DNA of 57,170 bases, taken from positions 1 to 57,170 of the forward strand of contig JAZQNW010000015.1 of NCBI GenBank assembly GCA_045627525.1, read 5' to 3'. This stretch comes from CAG-877 sp045627525. GTDB lineage: Bacteria; Bacillota_I; Bacilli_A; RF39; UBA660. The position numbers and the translations under genes were made by a program. Shown here piece after piece: positions 9,343 through 17,513 of this stretch. Below the pieces are notes generated by a model that ran no database searches, had not been told where the DNA came from, and was given only the letters and a program-made list of their open reading frames with translations. Each line of letters begins with the position of its first letter. Positions within the stretch are counted from its first letter, which is position 1.

Positions 9343-9368
9343 AAGAAGTATTACTACTTCTTTTTTTT
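9343..9368. terminator. Terminator between convergent genes
   Basis: AAGAAGTA (9343-9350) pairs with TACTTCTT (9355-9362) over a TTAC loop, with T residues to 9368 on the plus strand. On the minus strand the A run before the hairpin gives a shorter T tail, so it may serve both genes. Confidence 0.8.
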
Positions 9369-9689
9369 GTCTAATATTTTCATTTTTTCTCCAACAGTAT
9401 AATATTGAGCTGTTCCCAAAGGTAATATATAGATATGCTTTACTTTTCTCTTAAATAATTTAAATTTTTCGGTTTTAAAATTATTATAAATTTTTATTAT
9501 TTCATCATCATTATTAACTAAAATTAAATCAATTCTCTGACAATAAAAATAAGTATTAATAAATCTTCTATTACATAGCTTAATTACATAATCTAATTTA
9601 TCCATATTAAATTTTAAACATTTTAATTTGTCTATAAAAGAATTTAATTCAATTATATCTAGTTTTTTATTATTAACTTTTAATTCCAT
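9354..9689 (-). CDS. Small DUF192-like protein
   Basis: A 111-residue basic protein. The order of features resembles the DUF192 (COG1430) family: a segment like RFINTYFYCQRIDLILVN, then DDEIIKIYNNFK, then IYILPLGTAQ and GEKMKIL. This corresponds to the family pattern of an F-P-I-D-like strand, a downstream hydrophobic turn, and a conserved P-x-G-T-A segment before G-D/E-K. No signal peptide is seen, although many family members are exported. The function of the family is unclear. The start has GGTGAT upstream on the minus strand. The assignment is by eye and moderate; the gene itself looks real because it has an extended -10 promoter and a ribosome site. Confidence 0.55.
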   Translation of the reverse strand: MELKVNNKKLDIIELNSFIDKLKCLKFNMDKLDYVIKLCNRRFINTYFYCQRIDLILVNNDDEIIKIYNNFKTEKFKLFKRKVKHIYILPLGTAQYYTVGEKMKILDKKKK

Positions 9690-9708
9690 AATATCACCAA
9701 CTAAAAAT

Positions 9709-9717
9709 ATTATAACA
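9709..9717 (-). promoter_or_regulatory. Extended -10 promoter of the DUF192-like gene
   Basis: On the minus strand TGT-TATAAT reads from 9717 to 9709, about 20 bases before the start codon. No clear -35 was found. Confidence 0.55.
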
Positions 9718-9723
9718 TAAAAC

Positions 9724-9752
9724 TTTTACAATTTATTAAAATGTGCTATTAT
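9724..9752 (+). promoter_or_regulatory. Promoter of yebC
   Basis: TTTTAC/TTTACA (9724-9730), 16-17 bases, then TGC-TATTAT with the -10 at 9747-9752. Position before the GAGGAGG site of yebC fits. Confidence 0.6.
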
Positions 9753-9777
9753 TATATAGAAACGAGGAGGTCGTAAA

Positions 9778-10500
9778 ATGAGTGGTCATTCAAAATGGGC
9801 AACAATTCATCGTAAAAAAGGATTGTTAGATGCCGCAAGAGGTAAAGTTTTTCAAAAATTAGCTAAAGAAATAATGGTAGCTGCTAAGTCAGGTAGTCCT
9901 GATCCAAGTCAAAATGCTTCACTACGTTTAGCTGTAGATAAAGCAAAAGCTCAAAATATGCCAAAAGATAATATTCAAAAGGCTATTGAAAAAGCAACTG
10001 GTGGTGCAGATGGTGCTAATTATGAAAGTGTTCGTTATGAAGGATATGGTCATGGTGGTGTTGCCTTCATGGTTGACTGTCTAACTGATAATCGTAATAG
10101 AACAGCTTCACAAGTAAGAAGTGCTTTTACAAAAGCTGGTGGAAATTTAGGAACTGATGGTTCAGTTAGCTATATGTTTGAAAGACGTGGTTCAATAGTT
10201 ATACCTGCAGATTATGAAGAAGATACAATGATGATGGTATCTTTGGATGCTGGTGCACTTGATTTTGAAAAAGTTGAAAATAATTATGTAATATCAACAG
10301 ATACAGAAGCATTTGCTACAGTAAGAAATGCTTTAGAAGAAGCTGGAGTAAAAGAGTTTGAAGAATGCGAACTAACATATGTACCAAACATGGAAGTTTC
10401 TTTAGATGACGAAGGCCGTGAAAAAGTAGAAAAATTAGTAGACACATTAGAAGATTTAGATGATGTTCAAGATGTATACTACAATTTAAAAGAAGACTAA
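9778..10500 (+). CDS. yebC: YebC/PmpR-family translation factor or regulator
   Basis: YebC-family proteins have been described as transcriptional regulators and, more recently, as factors that help ribosomes through difficult motifs such as polyproline. The start MSGHSKWATIHRKKG is the family signature. Three domains over 240 residues fit the usual length, with the conserved YEGYGHGGVA segment in the middle. GAGGAGG (9763-9769) precedes ATG 9778. It lies upstream of ruvAB, a common neighbourhood, but has its own promoter and a weak terminator. Confidence 0.95.
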   Translation: MSGHSKWATIHRKKGLLDAARGKVFQKLAKEIMVAAKSGSPDPSQNASLRLAVDKAKAQNMPKDNIQKAIEKATGGADGANYESVRYEGYGHGGVAFMVDCLTDNRNRTASQVRSAFTKAGGNLGTDGSVSYMFERRGSIVIPADYEEDTMMMVSLDAGALDFEKVENNYVISTDTEAFATVRNALEEAGVKEFEECELTYVPNMEVSLDDEGREKVEKLVDTLEDLDDVQDVYYNLKED

Positions 10501-10512
10501 GGTCTTTTTTTT
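10493..10512 (+). terminator. Short terminator of yebC
   Basis: AAGAC (10493-10497) and GTCTT (10502-10506) form a 5-bp stem over TAAG, followed by a long T run. The stem overlaps the stop codon and is weak. Confidence 0.55.
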
Positions 10513-10564
10513 TACTTATTATTGAATTATAGTACAAATGTATGATATATTATATATGTAAAGA

Positions 10565-10593
10565 TTGAAACAAACAATTATTTATTATATAAT
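10565..10593 (+). promoter_or_regulatory. Promoter of ruvAB-queA
   Basis: TTGAAA (10565-10570), 17 bases, TATAAT (10588-10593). The predicted start near 10600 leaves a leader of only about 15 bases containing GGAAGTGAG. Confidence 0.8.
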
Positions 10594-10614
10594 TAAAAAC
10601 GGAAGTGAGAATAA

Positions 10615-11178
10615 ATGTACGACTACATAATAGGAACAATTACAGGTATTAAAAACAATGCCATAGTTTTAGACAATAACGGAATAGGATATATTATCTA
10701 TGTATCTAATCCATATAGTTTTGAAGAAAATAAAGAATATAAAGTTTACGTATACCAACAAGTAAAAGAAGACGAAAATAATTTATTTGGTTTTAAAACA
10801 CAAACAGAAAAGGATTTGTTTTTAAAATTAATAGGAGTAAAAGGTCTAGGATGCAAAATGGCTTTACCCATGTTTGCTGTAAGCACACCTGATGGAATAA
10901 TGGATGCTATAGAAAGAGAAAATATAATTTATTTAAAAAAGTTTCCTAAAATTGGTGAAAAATTAGCAAGACAAATAATTTTAGATTTAAAAGGAAAATT
11001 AGAATTCATAGGAGTCGGTATAACAGATGATGAAATAAAATCATCTGAGGAATTAAAAGAAGTATTAATTGGCTTGGGTTATAAAGATAAAGAAATAAAA
11101 GGAATCGTATCTAAAGTCGATAATAAATTATCGATAGAAGAACAAGTAAAAGAAGCCTTAAAATTATTATTAAGATAG
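10615..11178 (+). CDS. ruvA: Holliday junction branch migration protein RuvA
   Basis: RuvA binds four-way DNA junctions and loads the RuvB motor. The N-terminal OB fold (MYDYIIGTITGIKNN, NGIGY), the helix-hairpin-helix region (LIGVKGLGCKMAL and FPKIGEKLARQIILDLKGK), and a C-terminal RuvB-contact domain (from about residue 140) are present. The 187 residues are slightly short, with a reduced linker before domain III. The ruvB start follows after 11 bases. Confidence 0.95.
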   Translation: MYDYIIGTITGIKNNAIVLDNNGIGYIIYVSNPYSFEENKEYKVYVYQQVKEDENNLFGFKTQTEKDLFLKLIGVKGLGCKMALPMFAVSTPDGIMDAIERENIIYLKKFPKIGEKLARQIILDLKGKLEFIGVGITDDEIKSSEELKEVLIGLGYKDKEIKGIVSKVDNKLSIEEQVKEALKLLLR

Positions 11179-11189
11179 GAGAGCAGTTA

Positions 11190-12197
11190 ATGAAGAATGA
11201 ACGTGAAAGTATTATTAAAAAGTATTCCTTAGAAGATGATCAAATAATAGATAATACTATTAGACCAGAGACAATTGAAGAGTATATTGGACAAACGGAT
11301 GTTAAAGAAAATATCAAAATTTTTGTCGAAGCTGCCAAAATTCGCAATGAAGCACTAGATCATGTTTTATTATATGGTCCTCCAGGATTAGGAAAAACTA
11401 CACTTGCCTTTATAATTGCTCATGAGCTTGGAACTAAAATAAAGACAGCCAGTGGTCCAAGTATAGAAAAAAGTGGTGACTTAGCAGCCATACTTTCTTC
11501 TCTAGAACCTGGAGATGTCTTGTTTATCGATGAAATACATCGTATGCCAAGATATATAGAAGAAATATTATATCCTGCTATGGAAGATTTTTCCTTAGAT
11601 ATAATTGTCGGTAGTGAAGGAAATACTAGGAATATAAAAATTGATTTACCACCATTTACATTAGTTGGAGCAACAACTAGAGCAGGTGATCTATCAGCGC
11701 CTCTTCGTGATAGATTTGGAATAATTTCTAAATTGCAATTCTATACAAATGAAGAACTATGTGATATTGTAAAAAGAACTTCACGAGTTTTAGGAATTGA
11801 AATAGATGAAGACGCTGCATTAGAATTAGCAAAACGTAGCCGTGGTACACCAAGAATAGCCAATAGATTATTTAAAAGAGTACGCGATTTTGCTTTAGTA
11901 AAAGGAAATGATCATATTGACATAAATGTTACTAATGAAGCTTTAGAACGCCTAAAAATAGATAAAATTGGTCTTGACAATACAGACCATGAATTACTAC
12001 TTGCTATTATAAATAAATTCAATGGTGGTCCAGTAGGAATAGAAGCTATAAGTAGTTCAATAGGTGAAGAAACTACTACTATTGAAGATGTATATGAACC
12101 ATATTTATTACAAACTGGACTACTAAAAAGAACATCAAGAGGAAGAATAGTAACAGATAAAGCCTATGAGATATTAGGAATAAAAAAAGATAATTAA
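11190..12197 (+). CDS. ruvB: Holliday junction helicase motor RuvB
   Basis: RuvB is the AAA+ ring ATPase driving branch migration. Visible motifs are RPETIEEYIGQ, Walker A GPPGLGKTT, Walker B FIDEIHRMP, sensor 1 GATTRAGDLSAPLRDRFG with the arginine finger, and a C-terminal winged helix ending near LLKRTSRGRI. Length (335) is typical. The ribosome site AGGAG overlaps the ruvA stop. Order ruvA-ruvB-queA matches Bacillus. Confidence 0.97.
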   Translation: MKNERESIIKKYSLEDDQIIDNTIRPETIEEYIGQTDVKENIKIFVEAAKIRNEALDHVLLYGPPGLGKTTLAFIIAHELGTKIKTASGPSIEKSGDLAAILSSLEPGDVLFIDEIHRMPRYIEEILYPAMEDFSLDIIVGSEGNTRNIKIDLPPFTLVGATTRAGDLSAPLRDRFGIISKLQFYTNEELCDIVKRTSRVLGIEIDEDAALELAKRSRGTPRIANRLFKRVRDFALVKGNDHIDINVTNEALERLKIDKIGLDNTDHELLLAIINKFNGGPVGIEAISSSIGEETTTIEDVYEPYLLQTGLLKRTSRGRIVTDKAYEILGIKKDN

Positions 12198-12208
12198 GGA
12201 GTGATAAA

Positions 12209-13234
12209 ATGAAAGTTGAAGATTTTAACTATAATTTACCGGAAGAATTAATAGCTCAAACTCCACTTCAAAAAAGAGATGAATCAAGATTATTAGTTTT
12301 AGATAAAGAAACAGGAAAGACAGAACATAAACATTTTTATGACATAATAAATTATTTAGAGCCAGGTGATTCATTAGTTTTAAATAATACTAAAGTTTTA
12401 CCTGCAAGATTAATTGGAGTAAAAGAGGAAACTAATGCTGTTATAGAAATTTTATTATTAAAAAATATAGAAAATGATGATTGGGAATGTTTAGTAAAAC
12501 CAGCCAAAAGAATAAAAATTGGAACAATTGTTAGCTTTGGTAATGGTAAATTAAAAGCTAAATGTATTTATGAAGGCGATGAAGGAATAAGACATTTTAC
12601 TTTGATTTATGAAGGAATACTTTTAGAAGTATTAGAAGAATTAGGTACAATGCCATTACCACCATATATACATGAGAAATTAAAAGATCAAACAAGATAT
12701 CAAACTGTATATGCTAAAGAAGTTGGAAGTGCAGCTGCTCCTACGGCAGGACTTCATTTTACTAATGAATTATTAGATAAAATTAAAGAAAAAGGGATTA
12801 ATATTGTATATATAACTCTTCACGTTGGCCTTGGAACATTTAGACCAGTAAGTGTTGAAACTATAGAAGAACATGAAATGCACAGTGAATACTATCAAAT
12901 GTCAAAACAGGCTGCTGAAACTCTAACAAAAACAAGAAAAAATAACCATAAAATAATAGCAGTAGGAACTACTAGTACTAGAACTTTAGAAACGATTATG
13001 ACTAAATATGGTAAGTTTCAAGAATGTAGCGGCTGGACAAACATCTTTATTTATCCAGGTTATAAATTTAAAGGAATTGATAATTTAATAACAAATTTTC
13101 ATTTACCTAAATCAACTCTAGTTATGCTTGTTTCAGCATTAGCTGGAAAGGACAATATACTAAATGCTTATAATGAGGCAGTGAAAGAAAAATATCGTTT
13201 TTTCTCATTTGGAGATGCCATGCTTATAAAATAA
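12209..13234 (+). CDS. queA: S-adenosylmethionine:tRNA ribosyltransferase-isomerase
   Basis: QueA transfers the ribosyl moiety of SAM to 7-aminomethyl-7-deazaguanine in tRNA, giving epoxyqueuosine. Family segments seen: DFNYNLPEELIAQTPL, the NNTKVLPARL motif, EVGSAAAPTAGLHFT, HVGLGTFRPV and NFHLPKSTLVML. Length (341) is standard. AAGGAGTGAT precedes the ATG. Tgt lies two genes on; no preQ1 biosynthesis genes are in the window, so the precursor may be made elsewhere or salvaged. Confidence 0.96.
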   Translation: MKVEDFNYNLPEELIAQTPLQKRDESRLLVLDKETGKTEHKHFYDIINYLEPGDSLVLNNTKVLPARLIGVKEETNAVIEILLLKNIENDDWECLVKPAKRIKIGTIVSFGNGKLKAKCIYEGDEGIRHFTLIYEGILLEVLEELGTMPLPPYIHEKLKDQTRYQTVYAKEVGSAAAPTAGLHFTNELLDKIKEKGINIVYITLHVGLGTFRPVSVETIEEHEMHSEYYQMSKQAAETLTKTRKNNHKIIAVGTTSTRTLETIMTKYGKFQECSGWTNIFIYPGYKFKGIDNLITNFHLPKSTLVMLVSALAGKDNILNAYNEAVKEKYRFFSFGDAMLIK

Positions 13235-13253
13235 TTAAATTGAAATATAATTA

Positions 13254-13282
13254 TTGCAAAAATTAAGAATTTATGCTAAAAT
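13254..13282 (+). promoter_or_regulatory. Promoter of the doubled GreA-like gene
   Basis: TTGCAA (13254-13259), 17 bases, TGC-TAAAAT with the -10 at 13277-13282. It lies inside the upstream in-frame extension of the next gene, which argues for the later ATG at 13317. Confidence 0.65.
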
Positions 13283-13316
13283 AACCCTCACACGCATTAA
13301 AAGAGGTGAAGGGATT

Positions 13317-14360
13317 ATGGCAAATGTATTAATGCCAAAACAAGTAAAAAAAATAATTGACGAAGTAGTTGCAAAAAGAGAAGCAATGGAATCATATAAG
13401 GAGGAAATTCAACGAGAACATTTAAAATTTGATAGTAGTTATATATCAATATATAATCAAGATAATATAACAGCTTATCAAGCAATGAAAAATATTCAAG
13501 ATTTAGAAGACTTAGAAAATTTACTAGTAAATTCAGAATTTTATATTTCAGAATCAGAAAAAGTAGAAGTAGGAAAAACAGTAGAAGTACAATTTGACGG
13601 TGAAGAAGAAACAGAAAGTCTACAAGTGGTTTCTAATATAGTTGGACTTAATTCAACTATTGGTTTTATCAGTGTAAACAGTGATTTTGGTAAAAGCATT
13701 ATTGGAAAACAAGCCGGAGAAAGTTTTAATTATTCATTATCTAATGGAAATAAACTATCAGGAACTATTATTTCTATAGAAGGAGAAAAAAATCATCATG
13801 AAGAACCACAACAAATAACTTCTAAAATAAAAAAAGCTAGAGCTAGTTATTCTGAAAGAAATAGACTAAGTGTAATATATTCACGCCGTGATCTTTCTGA
13901 GATAACAAAAGAAGAATATTTAAATTCTAAAGCAATAACTAATTCACAAGTTGAATTATTAAAAGACGAACTAGAAACTATGTTAGAAAAACATAATAAT
14001 AGAAAAGTAACAGCAAACGATAAAGATATTGGAAGATATACAGCAATATATAAAGCATTAAAAAATAGAGTTGCTCAAGCACCAAATGATGGAAAAATTG
14101 GTATAGGTAGTAGCTTTTCAGTATTAATAGAAGACGGAGACAATCTATCAGTTAGAAATTTTGAAATGATTAATTCTGCTGTAAGTACAGAAACTGATGA
14201 CAAATATATTGAAAGAATATCTTCATTAGGTAGTAAATTATATGGTAAAAGAGACTATGAATCAATAACTATAAAGACAGATGATAGTGAAGTAAAATAT
14301 ACAGTATTTAATGTAAATAAGAAAAATAATTTTCAAAAAAGTTTTCAAAAGCGTAAGTAA
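13317..14360 (+). CDS. GreA/GreB-like protein with two C-terminal-type domains
   Basis: The 347-residue protein seems to be two diverged GreA-like units in tandem. Unit 1 has a helical part (residues 5-75) and a GreA C-terminal FKBP-like domain (about 82-155) with VEVGKTVEV, NIVG, ISVNSDFGKSIIGKQAG. Unit 2 has a helical part (about 205-255) and a weaker copy (about 262-335) with IGIGSSFSVLIEDG, ISSLGSKLYGKRDY. Ordinary GreA is about 160 residues with one coiled coil and one such domain. GreA-type factors enter the RNA polymerase secondary channel and trigger cleavage of backtracked RNA; whether this protein keeps the acidic tip residues is unclear. It sits between queA and tgt with its own promoter. 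AGAGGTGAAGGG precedes ATG 13317. Confidence 0.7.
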   Translation: MANVLMPKQVKKIIDEVVAKREAMESYKEEIQREHLKFDSSYISIYNQDNITAYQAMKNIQDLEDLENLLVNSEFYISESEKVEVGKTVEVQFDGEEETESLQVVSNIVGLNSTIGFISVNSDFGKSIIGKQAGESFNYSLSNGNKLSGTIISIEGEKNHHEEPQQITSKIKKARASYSERNRLSVIYSRRDLSEITKEEYLNSKAITNSQVELLKDELETMLEKHNNRKVTANDKDIGRYTAIYKALKNRVAQAPNDGKIGIGSSFSVLIEDGDNLSVRNFEMINSAVSTETDDKYIERISSLGSKLYGKRDYESITIKTDDSEVKYTVFNVNKKNNFQKSFQKRK

Positions 14361-14419
14361 AAAATAAAAACTATTATATAATTATAAAAAATAATTATAA
14401 AGCAAAAAGGAAGTATATT

Positions 14420-15544
14420 ATGAAAGTAAAATATACATTGTTTCAAAAAGAAAAAAATACTAATGCTAGATATGGAAAATTAGAAACTAATTATGGTTCA
14501 TTTGAAACACCAATGTTTATGCCTGTTGGAACACGCGCAACCGTAAAAGGATTATCTCCAGAAGAATTGAAAGCAGCCCATAGTGAAATGATATTATCTA
14601 ATACTTATCATCTATGGTTAAAACCAGGACCTGATATAGTTGATAAATGTGGTGGACTTCACAAATTTATGAATTATAATGGACCGATATTAACGGATAG
14701 TGGTGGTTTTCAAGTTTTTTCACTAGTAAAAAATAAAGAAAAAGATATAACAGAAGAGGGAGTTCACTTTAAAAGTCATATTGACGGAGCTAACCTTTTT
14801 TTAACTCCTGAAAAATCTATCGAAATTCAAAATAAATTAGACAGTGATATTGCTATGTGCTTTGATGAATGTCCACCATATCCTGTAAGTTATGAATACA
14901 TGAAAAAATCAGTTGACCGAACTCTACGTTGGGCCAAAAGATGTAAAGAAACACATTCAAATCCAAATCAATCAATCTTTGGTATAGTTCAAGGAGGAGA
15001 GTTTGAAGATTTACGCGAATATAGTTGTAAAGAAACTGTTAAAATGGATTTTGATGGATATAGTATTGGCGGTACATCAGTAGGCGAAGATAAAGACACT
15101 ATGTACAAAATGATTGATTATGGTATTAAATACTTGCCAGAAGATAAAGTTCGTTATTTAATGGGAGTAGGAGATCCTATTGATATTATTGAAGGCGTAA
15201 TTCGTGGAATAGATATATTTGATTGTGTTTTACCAACACGTATAGCAAGGCATGGACAAGCATTTACTAGGGCAGGAAAAATAAATTTGAACAATGCTAA
15301 ATTCAAAGAAGACCTAAGACCAATTGAAGACGAATGCGATTGTTATGCATGCCAAAACTATACCAGGGCTTATATCAGACATTTAATAACAACAGACGAA
15401 ATGCTAGGTGGTAGATTAATATCAATTCACAACATAAGATTCTTAATAAAATTAACTGAAGAATTAAGAGAAGCAATAAAAGAAAATAGAATTTTAGAGT
15501 ATAGAAAAGAATTTATAAATAAGTATGAAAAAAAGGATAAGTAA
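14420..15544 (+). CDS. tgt: tRNA-guanine transglycosylase
   Basis: Tgt exchanges guanine-34 for preQ1 in tRNAs with GUN anticodons. Key elements: DSGGFQVFSL with the catalytic-pocket Asp, GIVQGG, GGTSVGE, the nucleophile region DCVLPTRIARHGQAFT, and the zinc site CDCYAC with a downstream His in YIRHLI. Length (374) is normal. AAGGAAG lies before the ATG, and a TATAAT at 14377-14382 may provide a local promoter. It completes the queA-tgt queuosine pair. Confidence 0.96.
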   Translation: MKVKYTLFQKEKNTNARYGKLETNYGSFETPMFMPVGTRATVKGLSPEELKAAHSEMILSNTYHLWLKPGPDIVDKCGGLHKFMNYNGPILTDSGGFQVFSLVKNKEKDITEEGVHFKSHIDGANLFLTPEKSIEIQNKLDSDIAMCFDECPPYPVSYEYMKKSVDRTLRWAKRCKETHSNPNQSIFGIVQGGEFEDLREYSCKETVKMDFDGYSIGGTSVGEDKDTMYKMIDYGIKYLPEDKVRYLMGVGDPIDIIEGVIRGIDIFDCVLPTRIARHGQAFTRAGKINLNNAKFKEDLRPIEDECDCYACQNYTRAYIRHLITTDEMLGGRLISIHNIRFLIKLTEELREAIKENRILEYRKEFINKYEKKDK

Positions 15545-15556
15545 TTATCCTTTTTT
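15529..15556. terminator. Bidirectional terminator between tgt and the YqfQ-like gene
   Basis: AAAAAAGGATAA (15529-15540) and TTATCCTTTTTT (15545-15556) form a 12-bp hairpin over GTAA. A/T arms on both sides give T runs in both directions, and the stop codons of both converging genes lie in or beside it. Confidence 0.88.
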
Positions 15557-15848
15557 ACATGTAAAAAATAGGTTTATTATTATTGGTATTACTAGTATTA
15601 GTGTTAGTGTTAGTGTTAGTATTAGTCGTAGTAGGCTCAGATGGCTTTCTTATTTCATCAGCTATTCTAAATAATGTTCTAGCATTTTGAAAAACTGGCT
15701 TTACTTGTGAAACAAGAGGAATGGCCTGATTAATAACTCCCAAAGTCTTTTGAGTGCCATCTAAGAAACCACTCCAACTAAAACCTTTAACCATATTAGA
15801 CCATCTATTAAAAAGAGTGGGTCTAACCATATAAGGATAGTTGTACAT
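15555..15848 (-). CDS. YqfQ/VrrA-like small protein with Asn-Thr repeats
   Basis: A 97-residue protein. The central part (FLDGTQKTLGVINQ through PLVSQVKPVFQNARTL) resembles the YqfQ/VrrA family of Bacilli, which has a conserved Gln-rich amphipathic helix with 'PMVQQYGPMVKN'-like spacing. The N-terminus is aromatic (MYNYPYMVRP). The C-terminal tail is a low-complexity Asn-Thr stretch encoded by a hexanucleotide repeat. In Bacillus anthracis the vrrA gene is known for variable-number repeats. GAGAGGTGA precedes the start on the minus strand. Function is not established. No membrane segment or signal is evident. Confidence 0.6.
   Translation of the reverse strand: MYNYPYMVRPTLFNRWSNMVKGFSWSGFLDGTQKTLGVINQAIPLVSQVKPVFQNARTLFRIADEIRKPSEPTTTNTNTNTNTNTSNTNNNKPIFYM
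15594..15623 (-). repeat. Hexanucleotide tandem repeat in coding sequence
   Basis: Five consecutive AGTRTT units on the plus strand (R = A or G) encode five Asn-Thr pairs on the minus strand, flanked by partial units. Length changes would be in steps of two residues and keep the frame. Confidence 0.85.
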
Positions 15849-15938
15849 AGGTCACCTCTCATAAATAATATATGTAAAAATCATTAAAAAGTTAATTTAA
15901 TTATTTCCAAAATAAAAAAGCTATGGTACAATTAAAAT

Positions 15939-15947
15939 GATATAATA
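15939..15947 (+). promoter_or_regulatory. Extended -10 promoter of pilC-pilD
   Basis: TGA-TATAAT at 15939-15947. A second candidate, TTTCCA (15905-15910) with 17 bases to TACAAT (15928-15933), lies just upstream. Confidence 0.55.
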
Positions 15948-15973
15948 AGATAAAAAGGTAAGGGTGATCTAAC

Positions 15974-17488
15974 GTGGCTTTATTTAAAAGTAAAAAAGAG
16001 GAAGTAAAAGTAGAAAATGTTAATAATACTAATGCACAACCAGCTAATCCAGCAGTAAATCAAGCACCAGCTGTTCAACAACCAAACGTAGTATCACCAT
16101 CTCCAGCATCACCTAAATCTCCTATGACACCAGCACCAGTTGCTAAAGCACCACAAGATGCAAATAAAGCAAAAGCTGCAGAACCTAAAACAGCCGAGCA
16201 AATAGTTGCTGCAAATATAGATGAAAGAATCAGTAAGACAGATGAAATAAAAGAAAATCCAAGGTTAAAATCATTCTCATATGTAATTATTAATACAATG
16301 GGTAAAAAAGAAAAGGGTTCATTTGATGCTGAAACAATTGACGAAGTTAAGAATTTCTTAACATCTCAAGGATATCAAGTATTAGAAGTAAAACCAAGAT
16401 CAGCCATGGATATTGATATAGGATCTAACAAATTAAAAGCAGAATCATTGTCATTTACATTGACACAATTATCAACATATATAAAGTCAGGTATTCCATT
16501 AGCTGATGCCGTTAGAATCTTAGCAAAGCAAGCTCATAAACCAAACGAAAAGAAAATATGGAGTCAAGTAGTTTATGAATTATTAAAGGGAGAAAGTTTT
16601 TCAATAGCCCTAGCAAAGCAAGGTAAAACATTCCCACCATTACTAATAAACATGGTAAAAACATCAGAAATGACTGGTGACTTACCATCAATACTAGATG
16701 ATATGGCCGAATATTATACATCAATGAATCAAACAAGAAAACAGATGAAATCAGCAATGACATATCCAATTGTTATCTTAACAATAGCATTTGGTGTATT
16801 AATATTCATGTTAGTATACTTAGTTCCACAATTTTCGTCAATGTTTGAAGAACAAAATGCAACATTGCCAGGAATTACTTTAGCAATATTAGGAGTCAGT
16901 GATTTTATTCAGAGTTATTGGTATATATTATTATCTGGTCTATTAGTCTTAATTTTTGGATTTAGATTTGCCTTCAAAAAAATTGCTAGTTTTAGAAAAG
17001 GCGTTCAAGCAACTCTAATGCATTTACCGGTAGTAAAAGATATTATTATTTACAATGAAATAGCAAACTTTACAAAAACTTTTGCTTCACTGATAAACCA
17101 TGGTGTATTTATAACAGACAGTATGGAAATATTATCAAAGATTACTAACAATGAAATATATAAAGAAATAATATCTAATACGCTAGAAAATTTAGCAAAA
17201 GGTGATACTGTATCATCTGCCTTCCGTGGTCAATGGGCAGTACCAATAGTTGCTTATGAAATGATTGTAACTGGTGAAAATACTGGTCAATTAGGACTTA
17301 TGATGGAAAAAGTATCAACTCACTTTCAATCAATGCACCGTTCAATTATTGATCAAATGAAAAGTTTAATGGAACCATTTATGATTATTTGTTTAGCAGG
17401 TATTGTTGGTGTTATTTTACTTTCAATCGTTACACCAATGTTTAGTATCTATAGTCAAATAGAAATGATAATAATTTCATTATTTTAA
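15974..17488 (+). CDS. pilC: Type IV pilus/type II secretion inner-membrane platform protein (PilC/GspF)
   Basis: The protein has the two repeated T2SSF domains of PilC/GspF platform proteins (about residues 158-280 and 360-480). Three membrane segments are visible near 268-288, 312-330 and 476-496. Family signatures include FTLTQLSTYIKSGIPLADAV, MVKTSEMTGDLPSILDDMA and MIVTGENTGQLGLMMEKV. An extra N-terminal region of about 95 residues is rich in Pro, Ala and Gln and probably disordered, followed by a small fold with SQGYQVLEVKPR that is common in PilC proteins. The start is GTG 15974 with AGGGTG at 7-base spacing. PilD follows directly, but no PilB/GspE ATPase gene is in the window, so it must lie elsewhere for a working machine. 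Confidence 0.92.
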   Translation: MALFKSKKEEVKVENVNNTNAQPANPAVNQAPAVQQPNVVSPSPASPKSPMTPAPVAKAPQDANKAKAAEPKTAEQIVAANIDERISKTDEIKENPRLKSFSYVIINTMGKKEKGSFDAETIDEVKNFLTSQGYQVLEVKPRSAMDIDIGSNKLKAESLSFTLTQLSTYIKSGIPLADAVRILAKQAHKPNEKKIWSQVVYELLKGESFSIALAKQGKTFPPLLINMVKTSEMTGDLPSILDDMAEYYTSMNQTRKQMKSAMTYPIVILTIAFGVLIFMLVYLVPQFSSMFEEQNATLPGITLAILGVSDFIQSYWYILLSGLLVLIFGFRFAFKKIASFRKGVQATLMHLPVVKDIIIYNEIANFTKTFASLINHGVFITDSMEILSKITNNEIYKEIISNTLENLAKGDTVSSAFRGQWAVPIVAYEMIVTGENTGQLGLMMEKVSTHFQSMHRSIIDQMKSLMEPFMIICLAGIVGVILLSIVTPMFSIYSQIEMIIISLF

Positions 17489-17513
17489 ATAAAAAATTAA
17501 GGAGGATAATTAT

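Noticed and set aside
13254..13316. N-terminal extension of the doubled GreA-like protein from TTG 13254
   Set aside because: A -35/-10 pair occupies this stretch and a strong ribosome site precedes ATG 13317.
12200..14420. preQ1 riboswitch near queA or tgt
   Set aside because: The gaps before both genes are too short or lack the expected hairpin and A-rich tail.
15584..15640. CRISPR-like or regulatory tandem repeat
   Set aside because: The repeats are six bases long, without spacers, and inside a coding sequence in frame.
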